A stretch of 64,000 bases of DNA. It comes from Caldilineaceae bacterium. GTDB lineage: Bacteria; Chloroflexota; Anaerolineae; Caldilineales; Caldilineaceae. Under the pieces are notes generated by a model. The model did not search any database, had not been told where the DNA came from, and saw only the letters and a program-made list of their open reading frames with translations. The translations under genes and the position numbers were made by a program. Shown in pieces: positions 27,651-37,844 of this stretch. Numbering within the stretch: position 1 is the stretch's first letter; the number at the start of each line of letters is the position of its first letter. The DNA is taken from the NCBI GenBank assembly GCA_019637645.1, contig JAHBVH010000009.1, positions 1 through 64,000 of the forward strand, given 5' to 3'.

Positions 27651-28088
27651 ATAGCTCCATTCTATGGGTAGAAAGTGCCCCGAAAACTTGCAAAAAAGAA
27701 TCTTCCTTTGTTAAGATTTTGTTGTCTATGTTGAATTGAAGTACCAGCAGAGCGTAGGTCCCCTAGCTGTTGTCTTGCCACAAGAAGCCCAATCTGCTGG
27801 CCTATTTTAGAAACGGTTGGAAAAGATATCCTGTCCAGCTGACCGGTTTTCATGAAGATGAAGAGCATAAATCGGCAAAGCGCCCGCACCCAACAGGCCC
27901 CGAAAAGCCATTGGACTAGGGAACAGCGCCGTCTAAAGCCCGCTTCAGCGGGCGTTGTTCCCTAGCCCGGTGCTTCAGCGCCGGGCAATCAGCATATACC
28001 GCAACATTTGCTTACCCTTTATAAAAACCGGTGTGGACTGGTCCTGGCCCCTTTTCAAACCATCTCGTAGGGATTCCCCGGGTTAGTC
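27651..28088. other. Intergenic region before the histidine kinase
   Basis: About 440 bp without a supported gene. It holds the interspersed repeat at 27916-27986; nothing else is recognised. Confidence 0.5.
27916..27986. repeat. Interspersed palindromic repeat, copy A
   Basis: CTAGGGAACA (27916-27925) and TGTTCCCTAG (27956-27965) are perfect terminal inverted repeats of a 50-bp element with an inner CCCGC-TTCA-GCGGG hairpin. A second hairpin with a TTCA loop follows (27965-27986). A diverged copy in the opposite orientation lies at 63805-63853. Confidence 0.6.
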
Positions 28089-30155
28089 ATGCATACACCA
28101 GATGTACCTGCGGCCTCAGTTGGCGCGGCCGCGACACAACCTTCCGCTGATCATTTGCTGCCTCGCCTGGCCGCGTTGAGCAAATTGGCTGCGCGCCTAA
28201 CGCGTAGTACAAATTGGGATGAATTATGCCGCAATGCCATTATCCTGGGGCGGCAGGAGTTGGGCTTTGATCGGCTCGGCCTCTGGTTTATCGGCACTAC
28301 ACCGAATACGATTACCGGCTCCTACGGCATCGACGAAATGGGTATGCTACGCGATGAGCGGCAGTGGCAGCGCAATCTCTCCGACGACTTTCCGCTCGAT
28401 GATGCAATGTACCGCAAAGAGCGCTATGCCTACGAAACGGATGTGCTGCTCTACCCCCTGAATGGCGTACCTGCTCAACTCGGTTGGAAGGCCACTGCTG
28501 CGCTTTGGAATGGTGAACAGATCATTGGCTATCTCTTCACCGACAACCTATTGACAAAGAAGCCCTATTCCGAGCAAGAAGGTGAGTTACTGGCGCTTTA
28601 TGCGCTGTTGTTAGGTCATCTCTGCACGCGCCAACGGATCGAAGAAGAACTGCGCCAACAGGCCGCTACCTATCGTGCCCTCGTCGATGCCATCCCGGAT
28701 CATCTTCTTGTGGCGACGCGCGCAGGGACATTGCTCGATTATCACGCGGCCCAGCCGACCTCCTTGTTGTTCCCCGTGAACCCCCTTGCCCAACAATCGG
28801 TTTATGATCTGCTGTCGCCAGCCCTAGCCGCCCAATATGTCCAAGCGATTGAAAAGGTGATCCAGACGGGCGAAGTGCTGACGCTGGAACATCCGCTCCA
28901 GCTCCATGATCAACTCCATTATGTGGAAACCCGGCTCAGTGCATCGGGGCCGGATAAGATCGTTGCTTTGGTGCGGGATGTAACGGCTCGTAAAGCGCTC
29001 GAAGAACAACTATATGCTGCGCAAAAGGTAGAGAGTTTGGGGCGGATGGCAGGTGGCATTGCCCACGATTTTAATAATCTGCTGACCGTGATCCAAGGCT
29101 TTGCGAGCTTGGCCGAAAGGCAAGCCGGTAGCAGCAATGCAAAGCTACAGCATGCGCTGACAAATATTCAGGCGGCTAGCGAAAAAGGGGCACAACTGAC
29201 CCATCAACTGCTCCTCTTTGCCAGAAAACAGGTTGTACAGCCCCGCATTGTGGATCTCAATGAATTAGTAAGTGGGTTGACCGCGATTCTGACTTCCCTA
29301 TTAGGTGAAGCCATTCCTCTGGATACCGTTTTCGATCCTACTTTAGGCCAAGTGCAGATCGATCCGGGCCAATTTGAGCAAGTGATTATTAACCTAGCTG
29401 TGAATGCGCGCGATGCCATGCCACAAGGGGGGCAGCTGACCATTCGCACCTACAATCAGGAACTGAAGGAACCGGAGGCTCGGTTGCGTTTTTCCCTGCC
29501 TGCCGGTCTCTATAGTGTGATCGAAATGAGTGATACCGGCGTGGGGATTGCGCCGGAATTGCAAAAACAGATCTTCGATCCCTTTTTCACAACCAAGGAA
29601 CAAGGGAAAGGAACCGGGTTGGGGCTAGCCATTTGCCATAGCATCGTGCAGCAGAATGGTGGACAGATTTGTCTCCAAAGCACACTCCAACAGGGGACTA
29701 CCTTCCAAATTATGTTGCCACAAACGCTGACGCCCATGGCAATAAGGGCAAATGCTCCTGCTAATGTTTCGGCACCGGGAGCCGAAACCATTCTTTTGGT
29801 CGAAGATGATGAGCCTGTGCGCGCGGTGGCCGTCGAAATGTTGACCAGTTATGGCTATCGCGTATTGGAATATGCCGCTGGAGCGGATGCGCTGCGGACT
29901 GCCCAAGAACAGACGCAACCGATTAATCTCCTGATGACCGATATGATGATGCCGGAGATGAACGGGCGCGAAGTCGCGGAACAGTTTATGCGACTCCGGC
30001 CAGGGGTTCCGGTGTTGCTGGTCTCGGGGCACATGGCCGAGGTGCCGGAAGCGCTGGTGCGCCGCACCGATGTGACTTTTCTGCCCAAGCCCTACTCACT
30101 CCCAGTGCTTACCAAGACCATTCGCCAGCTTTTGGATCAACCGACGCTGCGCTAA
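28089..30155 (+). CDS. Hybrid sensor histidine kinase (GAF-PAS-HisKA-HATPase-REC)
   Basis: This 688-residue soluble sensor kinase has no transmembrane segment. Residues about 35-190 are a GAF-like sensory domain. Residues about 195-305 are PAS-like (ATYRALVDAIPDHLLVATRAG). The dimerisation and phosphoacceptor site is H326 in AGGIAHDFNNLLT. The ATP-binding motifs are INLAVNARDAM (N-box), SDTGVGIA (G1), FFTTKEQGKGTGLGLAI (F/G2). A C-terminal receiver (residues about 565-685) has D618 as phosphoacceptor in LMTDMMMPEMNG and KP near the end. It may control a partner elsewhere; no response regulator with an output domain is adjacent. The signal is unknown. Confidence 0.92.
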   Translation: MHTPDVPAASVGAAATQPSADHLLPRLAALSKLAARLTRSTNWDELCRNAIILGRQELGFDRLGLWFIGTTPNTITGSYGIDEMGMLRDERQWQRNLSDDFPLDDAMYRKERYAYETDVLLYPLNGVPAQLGWKATAALWNGEQIIGYLFTDNLLTKKPYSEQEGELLALYALLLGHLCTRQRIEEELRQQAATYRALVDAIPDHLLVATRAGTLLDYHAAQPTSLLFPVNPLAQQSVYDLLSPALAAQYVQAIEKVIQTGEVLTLEHPLQLHDQLHYVETRLSASGPDKIVALVRDVTARKALEEQLYAAQKVESLGRMAGGIAHDFNNLLTVIQGFASLAERQAGSSNAKLQHALTNIQAASEKGAQLTHQLLLFARKQVVQPRIVDLNELVSGLTAILTSLLGEAIPLDTVFDPTLGQVQIDPGQFEQVIINLAVNARDAMPQGGQLTIRTYNQELKEPEARLRFSLPAGLYSVIEMSDTGVGIAPELQKQIFDPFFTTKEQGKGTGLGLAICHSIVQQNGGQICLQSTLQQGTTFQIMLPQTLTPMAIRANAPANVSAPGAETILLVEDDEPVRAVAVEMLTSYGYRVLEYAAGADALRTAQEQTQPINLLMTDMMMPEMNGREVAEQFMRLRPGVPVLLVSGHMAEVPEALVRRTDVTFLPKPYSLPVLTKTIRQLLDQPTLR

Positions 30156-30165
30156 ATAGCGCATG

Positions 30166-32727
30166 TTAGGGCAAAAGCGGAATCTCCTGATAGTTGGCTG
30201 CAATAAAGAGACTCCCTTCGGTGGTGCCCTGCGGCGTCACCGCTTGTAAGCGCTGGCTCAATTCACGCCAGCTCTGTTGCTTTGCCCCATCGTCCGCAAA
30301 ATAGGCTGCAAACGCCTCGCCAATTTGCCTCACCTGTTCGCCACTTTCATGGACAAATTCGAGCCGGAAGTGACGGATGCCCGCCGCCTGCCATGCATCG
30401 AGATGGCGACTCGCTTCTTGCGCTTCTGCCCCAAATACGGTATTGCGACAGCCAACGTCCGCCATCACCGGGTGGGCGCGCCCAGCCTGATCGCGCAAGG
30501 CCACGCGGTGTTTTTCACAGGGATGGCCGCAATCTTGATAGCTGGTCCCTTGGGAGAGAAAGCGGCAAAAGACACAATGCTCGGTATGAAAAACCGGTAG
30601 GTGTTGGTAGACAACCGCTTCAATATGGTGTGGCCCCAACGCACGCGCCAAGGCAGCCACCTGCGCCGCATTGAGATCATAGGTGGGGGTAAGGCGCGAA
30701 AGGCCCAACGTGAGAAAAGTTTCGGCGGTCAGCACGTTGGCCGCGTTGAGGCTAAAGTCGCCAAAGAGGCGCGGTTGCGTGGCTGGTTGCCCCACGTGGT
30801 CGGTGGCTGCTGCGCTCTGGAGTGCTTGGAGCAGGCCGGTGGAGCGCACCAAGATCTGGCACTGGAGACGGAGCAAAAAGTTGACGATCCGCTGCTCATT
30901 CGGCTTGAGCACCCGTGGGCTTGCCACGCGGGCCGGGATGCCCGCCGCCTGTACACGTTCCACGGCTGGGCGCAGACCATAGAGATCGAGATAGTCGAGC
31001 GTAATGCTGGCGGGCTGGAGGGCCAACGCCGCTTCTAATTGTTCCGGCGTGCGAACCAAGAGATGCAAAGCGGGCGGTCCAACCGGCGCTAGCGATGCCA
31101 GGGGCGGTTGGGGTTCCCGTTGGGCTGGCGGGGTGTGGATGGTCACGGCGCGCGGACGGGTCTGTTGTGCGGCCAACTGTTCAACGGCTTGGCGGCGTAA
31201 GGTGTTGAGGAGCGAACTGGGGGCAAAAGGATTTCCCTGTTGTTCCAGTTGCAGCGCAGCCAACGTATATGGCGTGTTGCCCAAGCGCCCTAGTTGTTCC
31301 TGGAGATAGGCTGCGGTCAGTCCATGTTTGGTTGCTGGCGCGAGGCTATCCTCTGCCGTCACTGTCACCTGGATCTGGGGCTGTTCTACCAGTGACCAAT
31401 GCAACTGGAGGGGTTGCCCTGCGTGCGCGACCACACGCACCTGTAGCGGCTGTTTGTGCACCGGTGCCGTGGCTTCGTTGTAGAGCCGGGCAACTTTGTC
31501 CAGCTCTGGATCGTGGGTGCGCCAAATCAGATCACCAGGACGAATCCGGCTGAAGTTGATCGAACCGTTGCCAAATTCCAGCGCGATTTGGCCTTTGGCG
31601 CGTGGCTTCACATGGTAGATACGCCCCCCTTCTTCCCGTTCTTCGGGGCTACGCCACGCCGCGGCATCAAAGACAACGCCATCACCCGCTTTGAGCGGTG
31701 CCACTTGCGCGGTCTGGTTTGGCTTGATCACCAGCTGATCCTCAAAGACCTGGGTCACCTGCCCCATGAGCACGCCACGGTGGCGGGGAGAACGCCCCTG
31801 TACTACCTTTTGATGATTGGTGCCGGTGATAAAATAGGGCCCCAGCCCCCGCGAATAGACCTGCTCTACCTGAATGGCTTCGGCGGCAGTCAGGCTAAGC
31901 GGTAACCCCGCCCACGCCTCATCGACCGCCCTGCGATAGGCGGCAGTGGTCAGCGCGACATAGTTGGCATCTTTATAGCGCCCCTCGATTTTGAGCGCGG
32001 AGACGCCGAGCTGCACAATGTCGGGCATCTGCTGAAGGGCATAGAGATCGCCCGGCGAGAGGAGGTAGCGCGCCTCGCCCAAAGGCTTGACCACGTCATC
32101 TACCAGCAGTTCATAGGGCAGACGGCAGGCTTGTGCACATTGCCCGCGGTTGGCGCTGCGTCCGCCCCAGGCTTCCGAAGAGAAACATTGGCCCGAATAG
32201 GAGACACAGAGCGCACCGTGGACAAACATCTCTAATTCGCAAGTGGTCTGCTGGCGAATGGCGCGAATCTCTGCTAGGGCCAATTCACGCGCCAGCACCA
32301 CCCGGCTGACGCCAAACTGTTGCGCCAAGGCGACCCCTTCGGCGCTGGTAATGCTCATCTGCGTGCTGCCATGGACGGCCAGCTCTGGCGCGATCTGTTG
32401 GGCAAGCTGGGCAATGCCGACATCTTGCACGATAATCGAATCTGCCCCAGCGGTGGCTATGGCCGCCAATGCCTTGGTCGCTTCTGGCAGCTCATGATCA
32501 AAGACCAAGGTGTTAAAGGTCACATAGCCTTTGACTCCGCGGGCATGCAGCGTGCGCATCACCTCTGGTAGCTCGGCCATGCTAAAGCCAACCTTCGCAC
32601 GTGCGGTAAAATGGGTGAGCCCAAAATAGACGGCGTCTGCGCCCGCCTCAATGGCTGCATGGAGCTGGGGCCAGTAGCCAGCCGGGCTCATAATTTCGGG
32701 TTTGTGAAGTGCGGTAGTTGGGATCAT
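30166..32727 (-). CDS. U32 family peptidase / RlhA-like protein
   Basis: This 853-residue protein is of the U32/RlhA type. The N-terminal TIM-barrel-like domain opens KPEIMSPAGYWPQLHAAIEAGADAVYFG. It holds the U32 signature ELEMFVHGALCVSYSGQCFSS with the conserved cysteines of NRGQCAQACRLPY. Long C-terminal DUF3656-like domains follow. E. coli RlhA, with the same layout, is needed for 23S rRNA C2501 hydroxylation, so an RNA-modifying role is more likely than proteolysis. Four C-terminal cysteines (TEHCVFCRFL, DCGHPCEKH) could hold an iron-sulfur cluster. It lies 120 bp after a radical SAM gene on the same strand, and its stop converges with the kinase gene 10 bp away. Confidence 0.88.
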   Translation of the reverse strand: MIPTTALHKPEIMSPAGYWPQLHAAIEAGADAVYFGLTHFTARAKVGFSMAELPEVMRTLHARGVKGYVTFNTLVFDHELPEATKALAAIATAGADSIIVQDVGIAQLAQQIAPELAVHGSTQMSITSAEGVALAQQFGVSRVVLARELALAEIRAIRQQTTCELEMFVHGALCVSYSGQCFSSEAWGGRSANRGQCAQACRLPYELLVDDVVKPLGEARYLLSPGDLYALQQMPDIVQLGVSALKIEGRYKDANYVALTTAAYRRAVDEAWAGLPLSLTAAEAIQVEQVYSRGLGPYFITGTNHQKVVQGRSPRHRGVLMGQVTQVFEDQLVIKPNQTAQVAPLKAGDGVVFDAAAWRSPEEREEGGRIYHVKPRAKGQIALEFGNGSINFSRIRPGDLIWRTHDPELDKVARLYNEATAPVHKQPLQVRVVAHAGQPLQLHWSLVEQPQIQVTVTAEDSLAPATKHGLTAAYLQEQLGRLGNTPYTLAALQLEQQGNPFAPSSLLNTLRRQAVEQLAAQQTRPRAVTIHTPPAQREPQPPLASLAPVGPPALHLLVRTPEQLEAALALQPASITLDYLDLYGLRPAVERVQAAGIPARVASPRVLKPNEQRIVNFLLRLQCQILVRSTGLLQALQSAAATDHVGQPATQPRLFGDFSLNAANVLTAETFLTLGLSRLTPTYDLNAAQVAALARALGPHHIEAVVYQHLPVFHTEHCVFCRFLSQGTSYQDCGHPCEKHRVALRDQAGRAHPVMADVGCRNTVFGAEAQEASRHLDAWQAAGIRHFRLEFVHESGEQVRQIGEAFAAYFADDGAKQQSWRELSQRLQAVTPQGTTEGSLFIAANYQEIPLLP

Positions 32728-32847
32728 AAACTTGTGTAACTATCCATTCTTTCAAGAGATGCGCTGCGTCTGGCACCAGTATGTAGCTGACCGAGCTTAG
32801 CGCAAAACCGTTTTCTGCCAAAACGTGGTTAGGCGTAATTTTTCGCG

Positions 32848-33699
32848 CTACTCCACTAAACGAAGCCCTAGCTGATGGGCTAAGGTTGTCGCAGTCTGAA
32901 TCTCTGCGGTTGTCAACGAAGCGGCTAATCTACCTTTGGCATGGGCCGGCGCGAGATATTGGGTGAGCAGACTGACGGTCATGCCCGGTCGCGCGGCGAG
33001 CCAGTGCAAAATCGGTTCGGTGCAGCAGGCAAAATGACCAGGCATGAGCAGATGGCGCACCAACAACTGGCGTCCCTGTTGATAGAGCTGGTCCAACACG
33101 TTGGTCACAATCGGCCAGTAGTTAGGCATGCCCCCAATGCGTTCACCACAGCTTTGCGGCCCAACTGCAGGCCCAAACTTGAGATCCGGCAAATAGAGGT
33201 CAATGGCATCGGCCAAGAGGATCAGCGCGGCATCGGTCAAGTAAAAATTGCTATTAAAGACCACGGGTACCCGCTTCCGGTTACCCAAGCTCTCGAGCGT
33301 CGCCAGCATGAACGGAATGTGCGGTGTTGGATCACCCCCGATCCAACAGATCGAGCGCGCGCCTTGTTGTTGCCGTTCAACCATGCGGGCCGCTAACTGC
33401 TGGGGGCTGACCGCCACGCCATAGGTGGGGTGAAAGGCGAACTTGGCCGCGGTGCAAAAGCGGCAAGTTGCTGTGCAGCCACTAAAGAAGATCGCATGGG
33501 CCGGGCGCAAGCGGCTTTCTTCCCCCAAGTGGAGCATCTCGCTGGCAATATAACTGACGGCCCCTACGCGGCAGACCCCCTGGGCCGTTGCCCGCTGCCC
33601 ACCACAATGGTGGGGACAGAGGTGACAATCAGACAGATGGGCCTGCGCGGCGTGGGTTACGGGCAAGCCAAGTTGCAAGTTGGGTTGTTTAGCGTCCAC
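32848..33699 (-). CDS. PflX-like radical SAM protein
   Basis: This 283-residue protein has two cysteine systems. N-terminal [12 protein letters not shown] with a later GVC resembles the extra Fe-S or zinc motif of PflX/AmmeMemo-type activases. The radical SAM cluster motif is [12 protein letters not shown] (C-x3-C-x2-C). [12 protein letters not shown] matches the SAM-binding GGE-like region. PflX proteins are orphan relatives of pyruvate-formate-lyase activase, with unknown targets. The GTG start has GGAGG 7 nt upstream and overlaps the end of the cysteine-array gene by 11 bp, a sign of translational coupling. That makes the array protein its likely partner or substrate (inference). Confidence 0.87.
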   Translation of the reverse strand: MDAKQPNLQLGLPVTHAAQAHLSDCHLCPHHCGGQRATAQGVCRVGAVSYIASEMLHLGEESRLRPAHAIFFSGCTATCRFCTAAKFAFHPTYGVAVSPQQLAARMVERQQQGARSICWIGGDPTPHIPFMLATLESLGNRKRVPVVFNSNFYLTDAALILLADAIDLYLPDLKFGPAVGPQSCGERIGGMPNYWPIVTNVLDQLYQQGRQLLVRHLLMPGHFACCTEPILHWLAARPGMTVSLLTQYLAPAHAKGRLAASLTTAEIQTATTLAHQLGLRLVE

Positions 33700-35938
33700 G
33701 GCTATTCCTCCGAATCCGCCGTAGCCATTCCTGGAATTCGTGTAGCCATTCGTGGGCGTCTTTTACTTGGGGTGCTTCGGTGGTCGCCGTGGCTGAACCT
33801 GCCCGTGCGCCTTGCCCTTCTATGAACACGACCTGATCTTCGGCTTCGGCGACCACAATGAGGGCTGGCCGCCGTTGTTCTGCTTGGCCCCGATAGAGGA
33901 TATAGCGCAGATTATGCGCGCGTTGCCAAGTATAGTAGGGGGCAAGATTGGCTACGCTAGGGTCGGCAAAGCAGGCTTCCTGGGTGAGATCCACCGCGAT
34001 CCCATCGCTGGCTAGCGTTTGGCAGGTCACACAAAGCCCGCTCTTCCCAACACACCGTTGGCAATAGGCTTGGCTACATTGGCTACAAGTAACCGTGTGT
34101 TGCTCACAATGATAGCGTTCACAGATAGCACAGACGGTGTGGCAGAGTGGGCAAAGGCTCTCGGCACAGTGCAGACAATGGGCGGCATGGCTGTTGCAGA
34201 CCACATGCTCGCAAGTGGCATAGCGCTGGCTATGTTCGGCGCAATAGTCACGACCGCAAAGGTCACACATTGCGCCACACTGGGGACAGTAATTGTGGGC
34301 TATGGCTAGCGGCGTTGATGGGACTGCGCAGGGCTGTAAGGTTGTGGCTAAGGCCCATTGTTGGCAGCTCGGACATTCGACTAAACAGCGATGACAGTAG
34401 GGTGCTTGGTCAATCCGTTCATAAAAACCGACCCCCACTGTGCGTTGGCACGCGGTACAGCTGACCAGACAATTCTGGCAAAAGCGTTGTCCGCTGGCGC
34501 TACAACGTCCAATTTCCGCGCTATATTGGGCACAGCCGGGGCAGCGCAAGGCGCACGCTTCGCAAATATAGGCCGTTTCGCCAGCCTGTACCTTGACCTG
34601 ATCCAGACGCAAATGGCTACGACATTGGCGGACGCCACAGTGGCTGCACAATTCCTGGCAAGCATGACAAACTTCGTCCTTGCAGACGGGGCAAGGGCTG
34701 TTGTGTTCGGCACAAGCGCGTTCACCACAGGCCCAACAGAGCCGTCCACAAGTGTCACAATTTTGTTGTTGGCAGACGGGGCAAGGGGCCACCCCACAAG
34801 TCGTACAGAGAAGTTCTTGACAGGTGCCACATTGATGCAGACAGCGATCACAGATCAGATGGCCGTTGCGGTCGAGCACAACCTGTGTCATTTCCTGGTG
34901 ACAGACGCTACAGCGCGGTCGTTGAAGGGTGCCGTCATACCGATTCCGCATGACTTGAACCGCGACTTCACGCTTGCCGTCGCTGAGGGTGAGGTCTGCC
35001 GCGGCTATGGGAACTTGCAGGACGGCATAGCTGAAGAGTTGGACGCCAACGCGCAGCCGATGATTTTCGACTTCTTCGGCCAATTTACGTTCGAGATCAC
35101 TTTCCAGGGCGCGGCGTTTTTCGCCGGTGGGGTCATGGGCGTCGTAGACTTCCTCGATCTGCTGTTGGTAGTAGGTTATCAGGCGGTTGAGCGTTTTGTA
35201 CAGCCGTGGCAAAATCTCCGCTTCATGGCTGACACAGCGGACATCGGCGTGGTAGATGGCATATTTACGGGCAATCTCGGCCAGGCGCCCAAGATGGGTC
35301 ATGGGGGGTAATCGGCCACTGGTATTGCCCAGGGTCCCTTCTGCTGCGCTCTCGCTGGGAAACGCCTCGGCATCCGCCAATAGCTGGGTGAGTGCGCTTG
35401 GGGCGTCTGGATCTGTCGCGGCGGCGGGTAGATCCATGCGCTCGCCAGCTTCATTGAGCAACACCGAATAAAGTTCCTCGTGCTTGTCATCCGCGCGGTA
35501 GGTAATATGCCAGTGAAAGGCATAGAGATGCTGGGTCTGCTCACTGAGGCGGAGTCCCACGATGCCCGTATTGATGGGGCGCACGGCCCGCATGAGCTCT
35601 TCCCCTGCTTGATGGCGCACCGGTAGCCGTTGATGAGTCACGGCACTGCGGTTGTCAAGATAGGCCAACATTTTGTCAAAGAGGGGACTGCCATGGGCGA
35701 CTAACTGTTGTCCTGTGGGCAGCAGTTCACTAGTGGGTTGTTGAAAATAAAGGGTCAAGGTAGGCTGCCCAAAATAGGTCGCCAACTCGGTGGGCAAATC
35801 GACTTGGAGTGCACCGGTTTTACGGCGGTCCACCGTTTTGACGGTAGCCCCTAGATGGGTAAAAAATTCGCTGGTAAAGGTACGCAGATCCAGCGTACGC
35901 GTTTGTGGTTTAGATAGTTTGGCTGATTTTTTTGCCAT
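33689..35938 (-). CDS. Giant cysteine-array (zinc-ribbon-like) protein
   Basis: This is a 749-residue cytoplasmic protein. The first 340 residues are mixed alpha/beta with a charged helix near 255-300 ([30 protein letters not shown]). Residues about 343-639 hold roughly 56 cysteines in under 300 residues. Most are in CxxC pairs (CSVC, CDRC, CGTC, CPVC, CHAC, CPGC, CHRC, CPQC, CDLC, CLHC, CPLC, CAIC, CSQC) with interspersed histidines. This pattern is like a chain of treble-clef or zinc-ribbon knuckles. The last 110 residues are a separate mixed domain ([17 protein letters not shown]) ending in a basic [12 protein letters not shown] tail. I do not recognise the family. The protein could store metal, scaffold RNA or protein, or be modified by the coupled radical SAM enzyme. 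There is no clear ribosome-binding site at the ATG. Confidence 0.8.
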   Translation of the reverse strand: MAKKSAKLSKPQTRTLDLRTFTSEFFTHLGATVKTVDRRKTGALQVDLPTELATYFGQPTLTLYFQQPTSELLPTGQQLVAHGSPLFDKMLAYLDNRSAVTHQRLPVRHQAGEELMRAVRPINTGIVGLRLSEQTQHLYAFHWHITYRADDKHEELYSVLLNEAGERMDLPAAATDPDAPSALTQLLADAEAFPSESAAEGTLGNTSGRLPPMTHLGRLAEIARKYAIYHADVRCVSHEAEILPRLYKTLNRLITYYQQQIEEVYDAHDPTGEKRRALESDLERKLAEEVENHRLRVGVQLFSYAVLQVPIAAADLTLSDGKREVAVQVMRNRYDGTLQRPRCSVCHQEMTQVVLDRNGHLICDRCLHQCGTCQELLCTTCGVAPCPVCQQQNCDTCGRLCWACGERACAEHNSPCPVCKDEVCHACQELCSHCGVRQCRSHLRLDQVKVQAGETAYICEACALRCPGCAQYSAEIGRCSASGQRFCQNCLVSCTACQRTVGVGFYERIDQAPYCHRCLVECPSCQQWALATTLQPCAVPSTPLAIAHNYCPQCGAMCDLCGRDYCAEHSQRYATCEHVVCNSHAAHCLHCAESLCPLCHTVCAICERYHCEQHTVTCSQCSQAYCQRCVGKSGLCVTCQTLASDGIAVDLTQEACFADPSVANLAPYYTWQRAHNLRYILYRGQAEQRRPALIVVAEAEDQVVFIEGQGARAGSATATTEAPQVKDAHEWLHEFQEWLRRIRRNSRGR

Positions 35939-36154
35939 AGCGTTGTTGGAGGGTAAAAGTGCCCCCTTGATTTCCTTTATGATTTGTCAATCTCGCCTGA
36001 GAGAACTTGGCGCTACTGAAACCTGTGTCTTATTATATGTTAAGTAAAATAGAAAAACGAATTTTATGGATGATAGGGCTATCTAGTTGGCTTGAAAGCC
36101 TTGCCCTACTTTTGACCAGCGTGTAGCTGTTTGATGGAAAATAAGGAGTACGCA
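35939..36154. other. Divergent promoter region, no gene
   Basis: These 216 bp separate the cysteine-array gene and the phosphatase gene. It is AT-rich near 36035-36075. Promoters for both directions are expected, but none is clear enough to place. Confidence 0.4.
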
Positions 36155-36772
36155 ATGTCTACCACACTGACTAGCACCGCGCGTCCATTTCCCAACTGCT
36201 ACTGGGTAAAACCAGGTCGTTTATTGGCTGGTGAGTATCCCGGTGCCCGCACCCAACTAGAGGCGCAAGAAAAGCTAGCACTCTTATTGAAGCTCGGCAT
36301 CACCTACTACCTGGATCTAACCGACCCTGCGGACGGTCTAGAACCGTATCGGCACCTGCTGCCGACGGCCTATCCTGGCTATGCCCGTCCGGTCATCTAT
36401 TTGCGTATGGCTATTTGTGACCTGAGTGTGCCGACGCCGCTCCAGATGACCCAAATTTTGGATGAGATCGATATTGCGTTGCGGATTGGTCATAATGTCT
36501 ATGTACATTGTTGGGGGGGCGTCGGGCGGACTGGCACAGTGGTGGGCTGCCACTTTGTTCGGCATGGTATGGGGGGCGACGAAGCCTTGAACGAGGTTGC
36601 GCGCCTTTGGCAAGATGTGGCTAAACGCGACCGCCACCCGCACTCGCCAGAGACGCCTGAGCAGATAGAGATGGTGCGGAGTTGGCGGGAAGACCCCGAG
36701 GGCTTCCGCAAAGCTGCCGAACCCGTGGCACCCCCGTTATCTTTTGTACGCCAATACATGTCTGTACAGTAA
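36155..36772 (+). CDS. Dual-specificity/tyrosine phosphatase-like protein
   Basis: This is about 205 residues from the ATG at 36155, which has AGGAG 7 nt upstream; the in-frame ATG at 36131 lacks one. The P-loop YVHCWGGVGRTGTVVGC carries the HCx5R catalytic signature of cysteine phosphatases. The N-terminal segment NCYWVKPGRLLAGEYPGA is the usual lead-in of bacterial dual-specificity phosphatase-like proteins, and LGITYYLDLTDPADG supplies the general acid Asp region. It probably dephosphorylates a protein or a small phosphomonoester. It lies 80 bp upstream of the purine nucleoside phosphorylase gene on the same strand and may share its transcript. Confidence 0.87.
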   Translation: MSTTLTSTARPFPNCYWVKPGRLLAGEYPGARTQLEAQEKLALLLKLGITYYLDLTDPADGLEPYRHLLPTAYPGYARPVIYLRMAICDLSVPTPLQMTQILDEIDIALRIGHNVYVHCWGGVGRTGTVVGCHFVRHGMGGDEALNEVARLWQDVAKRDRHPHSPETPEQIEMVRSWREDPEGFRKAAEPVAPPLSFVRQYMSVQ

Positions 36773-36853
36773 CACCGATTTGTGGCGCTTGTGCCTTGTT
36801 TGCCTAAACCCCATTTGGTATGAAGCTGGCCTGCACTCACCCAGTAGGAACCG

Positions 36854-37705
36854 ATGATGACCACCTTTACGCTTGCACAATATGACGAAGCCGCTGCCTA
36901 TATTCGCAGCCAGACGCAGCATGCACCGACGATCGGCTTGGTCTTGGGCAGCGGTCTTGGGCCTCTGGCTGAACAAATTGAGACCGCGGACTTCCTGCCC
37001 TATGCCGAGATTCCATACTTTCCCCTGAGCACGGTGGCAAGCCATGTGGGGCGGCTCGTCATTGGCAAGCTAGCTGGCGCAACCGTCTGTGCCATGCAGG
37101 GCCGCTTTCATTTTTATGAAGGCTATTCCTTACAACAAGTGACCTTGCCGGTCCGTGTCATGCAGCGGTTGGGCATTAACACATTGATCCTGACCAATGC
37201 GGCAGGGGGTGTCAATCCTAATTTTGCCGTTGGCGATATCATGGTCATGGAAGATCACCTCAACTTAGTCGGCATGACCGGTCATAACCCGTTGATGGGT
37301 CCCAATCTCGAGGAATTTGGCACGCGTTTTCCACCGCTGAATCGCGCCTATACGCGTCGTCTGCGCCAGCTCGCCAATACCGTGGCGGCGGAACAGGGTT
37401 TGACTTTGCAGCGCGGGGTCTATACTTGGCTCTCTGGCCCTAATTTTGAAACACCCGCTGAGATCCGTATGTTGCGTCTGCTCGGTACCGACGCCGTTGG
37501 CATGAGCACCGTGCCCGAAGCGATTGTCGCCCACCATGCCGGTATGGAAGTGCTTGCTTTGAGCACGATCACCAATGTCTGTATTGATCAACTCGATGCG
37601 GATAGTGAACCCACGCATGAAGAAGTCGCCGCGGCGGGTAAGATCATTGTACCCCGCCTGACGCAATTAGTGACCGGCATCTTGAAGAAACTGGCTGCTG
37701 AATGA
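36854..37705 (+). CDS. Purine-nucleoside phosphorylase (trimeric type)
   Basis: This 283-residue enzyme cleaves inosine and guanosine with phosphate to base and ribose-1-phosphate. The class I (PNP/MTAP) fold is clear: GLVLGSGLGPLAEQ near residue 28, the phosphate-binding GRFHFYEGY, LTNAAGGVNPNFAVGD, the purine-site FETPAEIRMLRLLGTDAVGMSTVPEAI and the asparagine in STITNVCID. The length fits the trimeric mammalian-type enzymes (about 280 residues) and not hexameric DeoD. An AGGA motif precedes the ATG by 5 nt. It likely works in purine salvage. Confidence 0.92.
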   Translation: MMTTFTLAQYDEAAAYIRSQTQHAPTIGLVLGSGLGPLAEQIETADFLPYAEIPYFPLSTVASHVGRLVIGKLAGATVCAMQGRFHFYEGYSLQQVTLPVRVMQRLGINTLILTNAAGGVNPNFAVGDIMVMEDHLNLVGMTGHNPLMGPNLEEFGTRFPPLNRAYTRRLRQLANTVAAEQGLTLQRGVYTWLSGPNFETPAEIRMLRLLGTDAVGMSTVPEAIVAHHAGMEVLALSTITNVCIDQLDADSEPTHEEVAAAGKIIVPRLTQLVTGILKKLAAE

Positions 37706-37711
37706 TATAAT
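37682..37711 (+). promoter_or_regulatory. Promoter candidate for the ATP-grasp gene
   Basis: TTGAAG (37682-37687), an 18-bp spacer and a perfect TATAAT (37706-37711) overlap the 3' end of the phosphorylase gene, about 135 bp before the next start. Confidence 0.5.
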
Positions 37712-37844
37712 CGACCGATGCTCTTTCTGTGCGAACCCTTAAAAACGGCTCGAAAAGGGATAGGACTCGTCTGCACTGGGCAGGTTTTGGGAAACCGCTC
37801 CGGTGTAAAGGCGGCTTTTCAAACAGCCTGCGATCTGACCACCT

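Noticed and set aside
34391..35311. Plus-strand frame of 306 codons opposite the cysteine-array gene
   Set aside because: The CxxC codons in antisense create an open frame rich in Ala and Thr; no start signal or family similarity.
33689..35938. Ferredoxin-type or transposase zinc-finger explanation for the cysteine array
   Set aside because: Spacing does not follow the CxxCxxCxxxCP pattern, and no transposase core or DDE/HUH motif is present.
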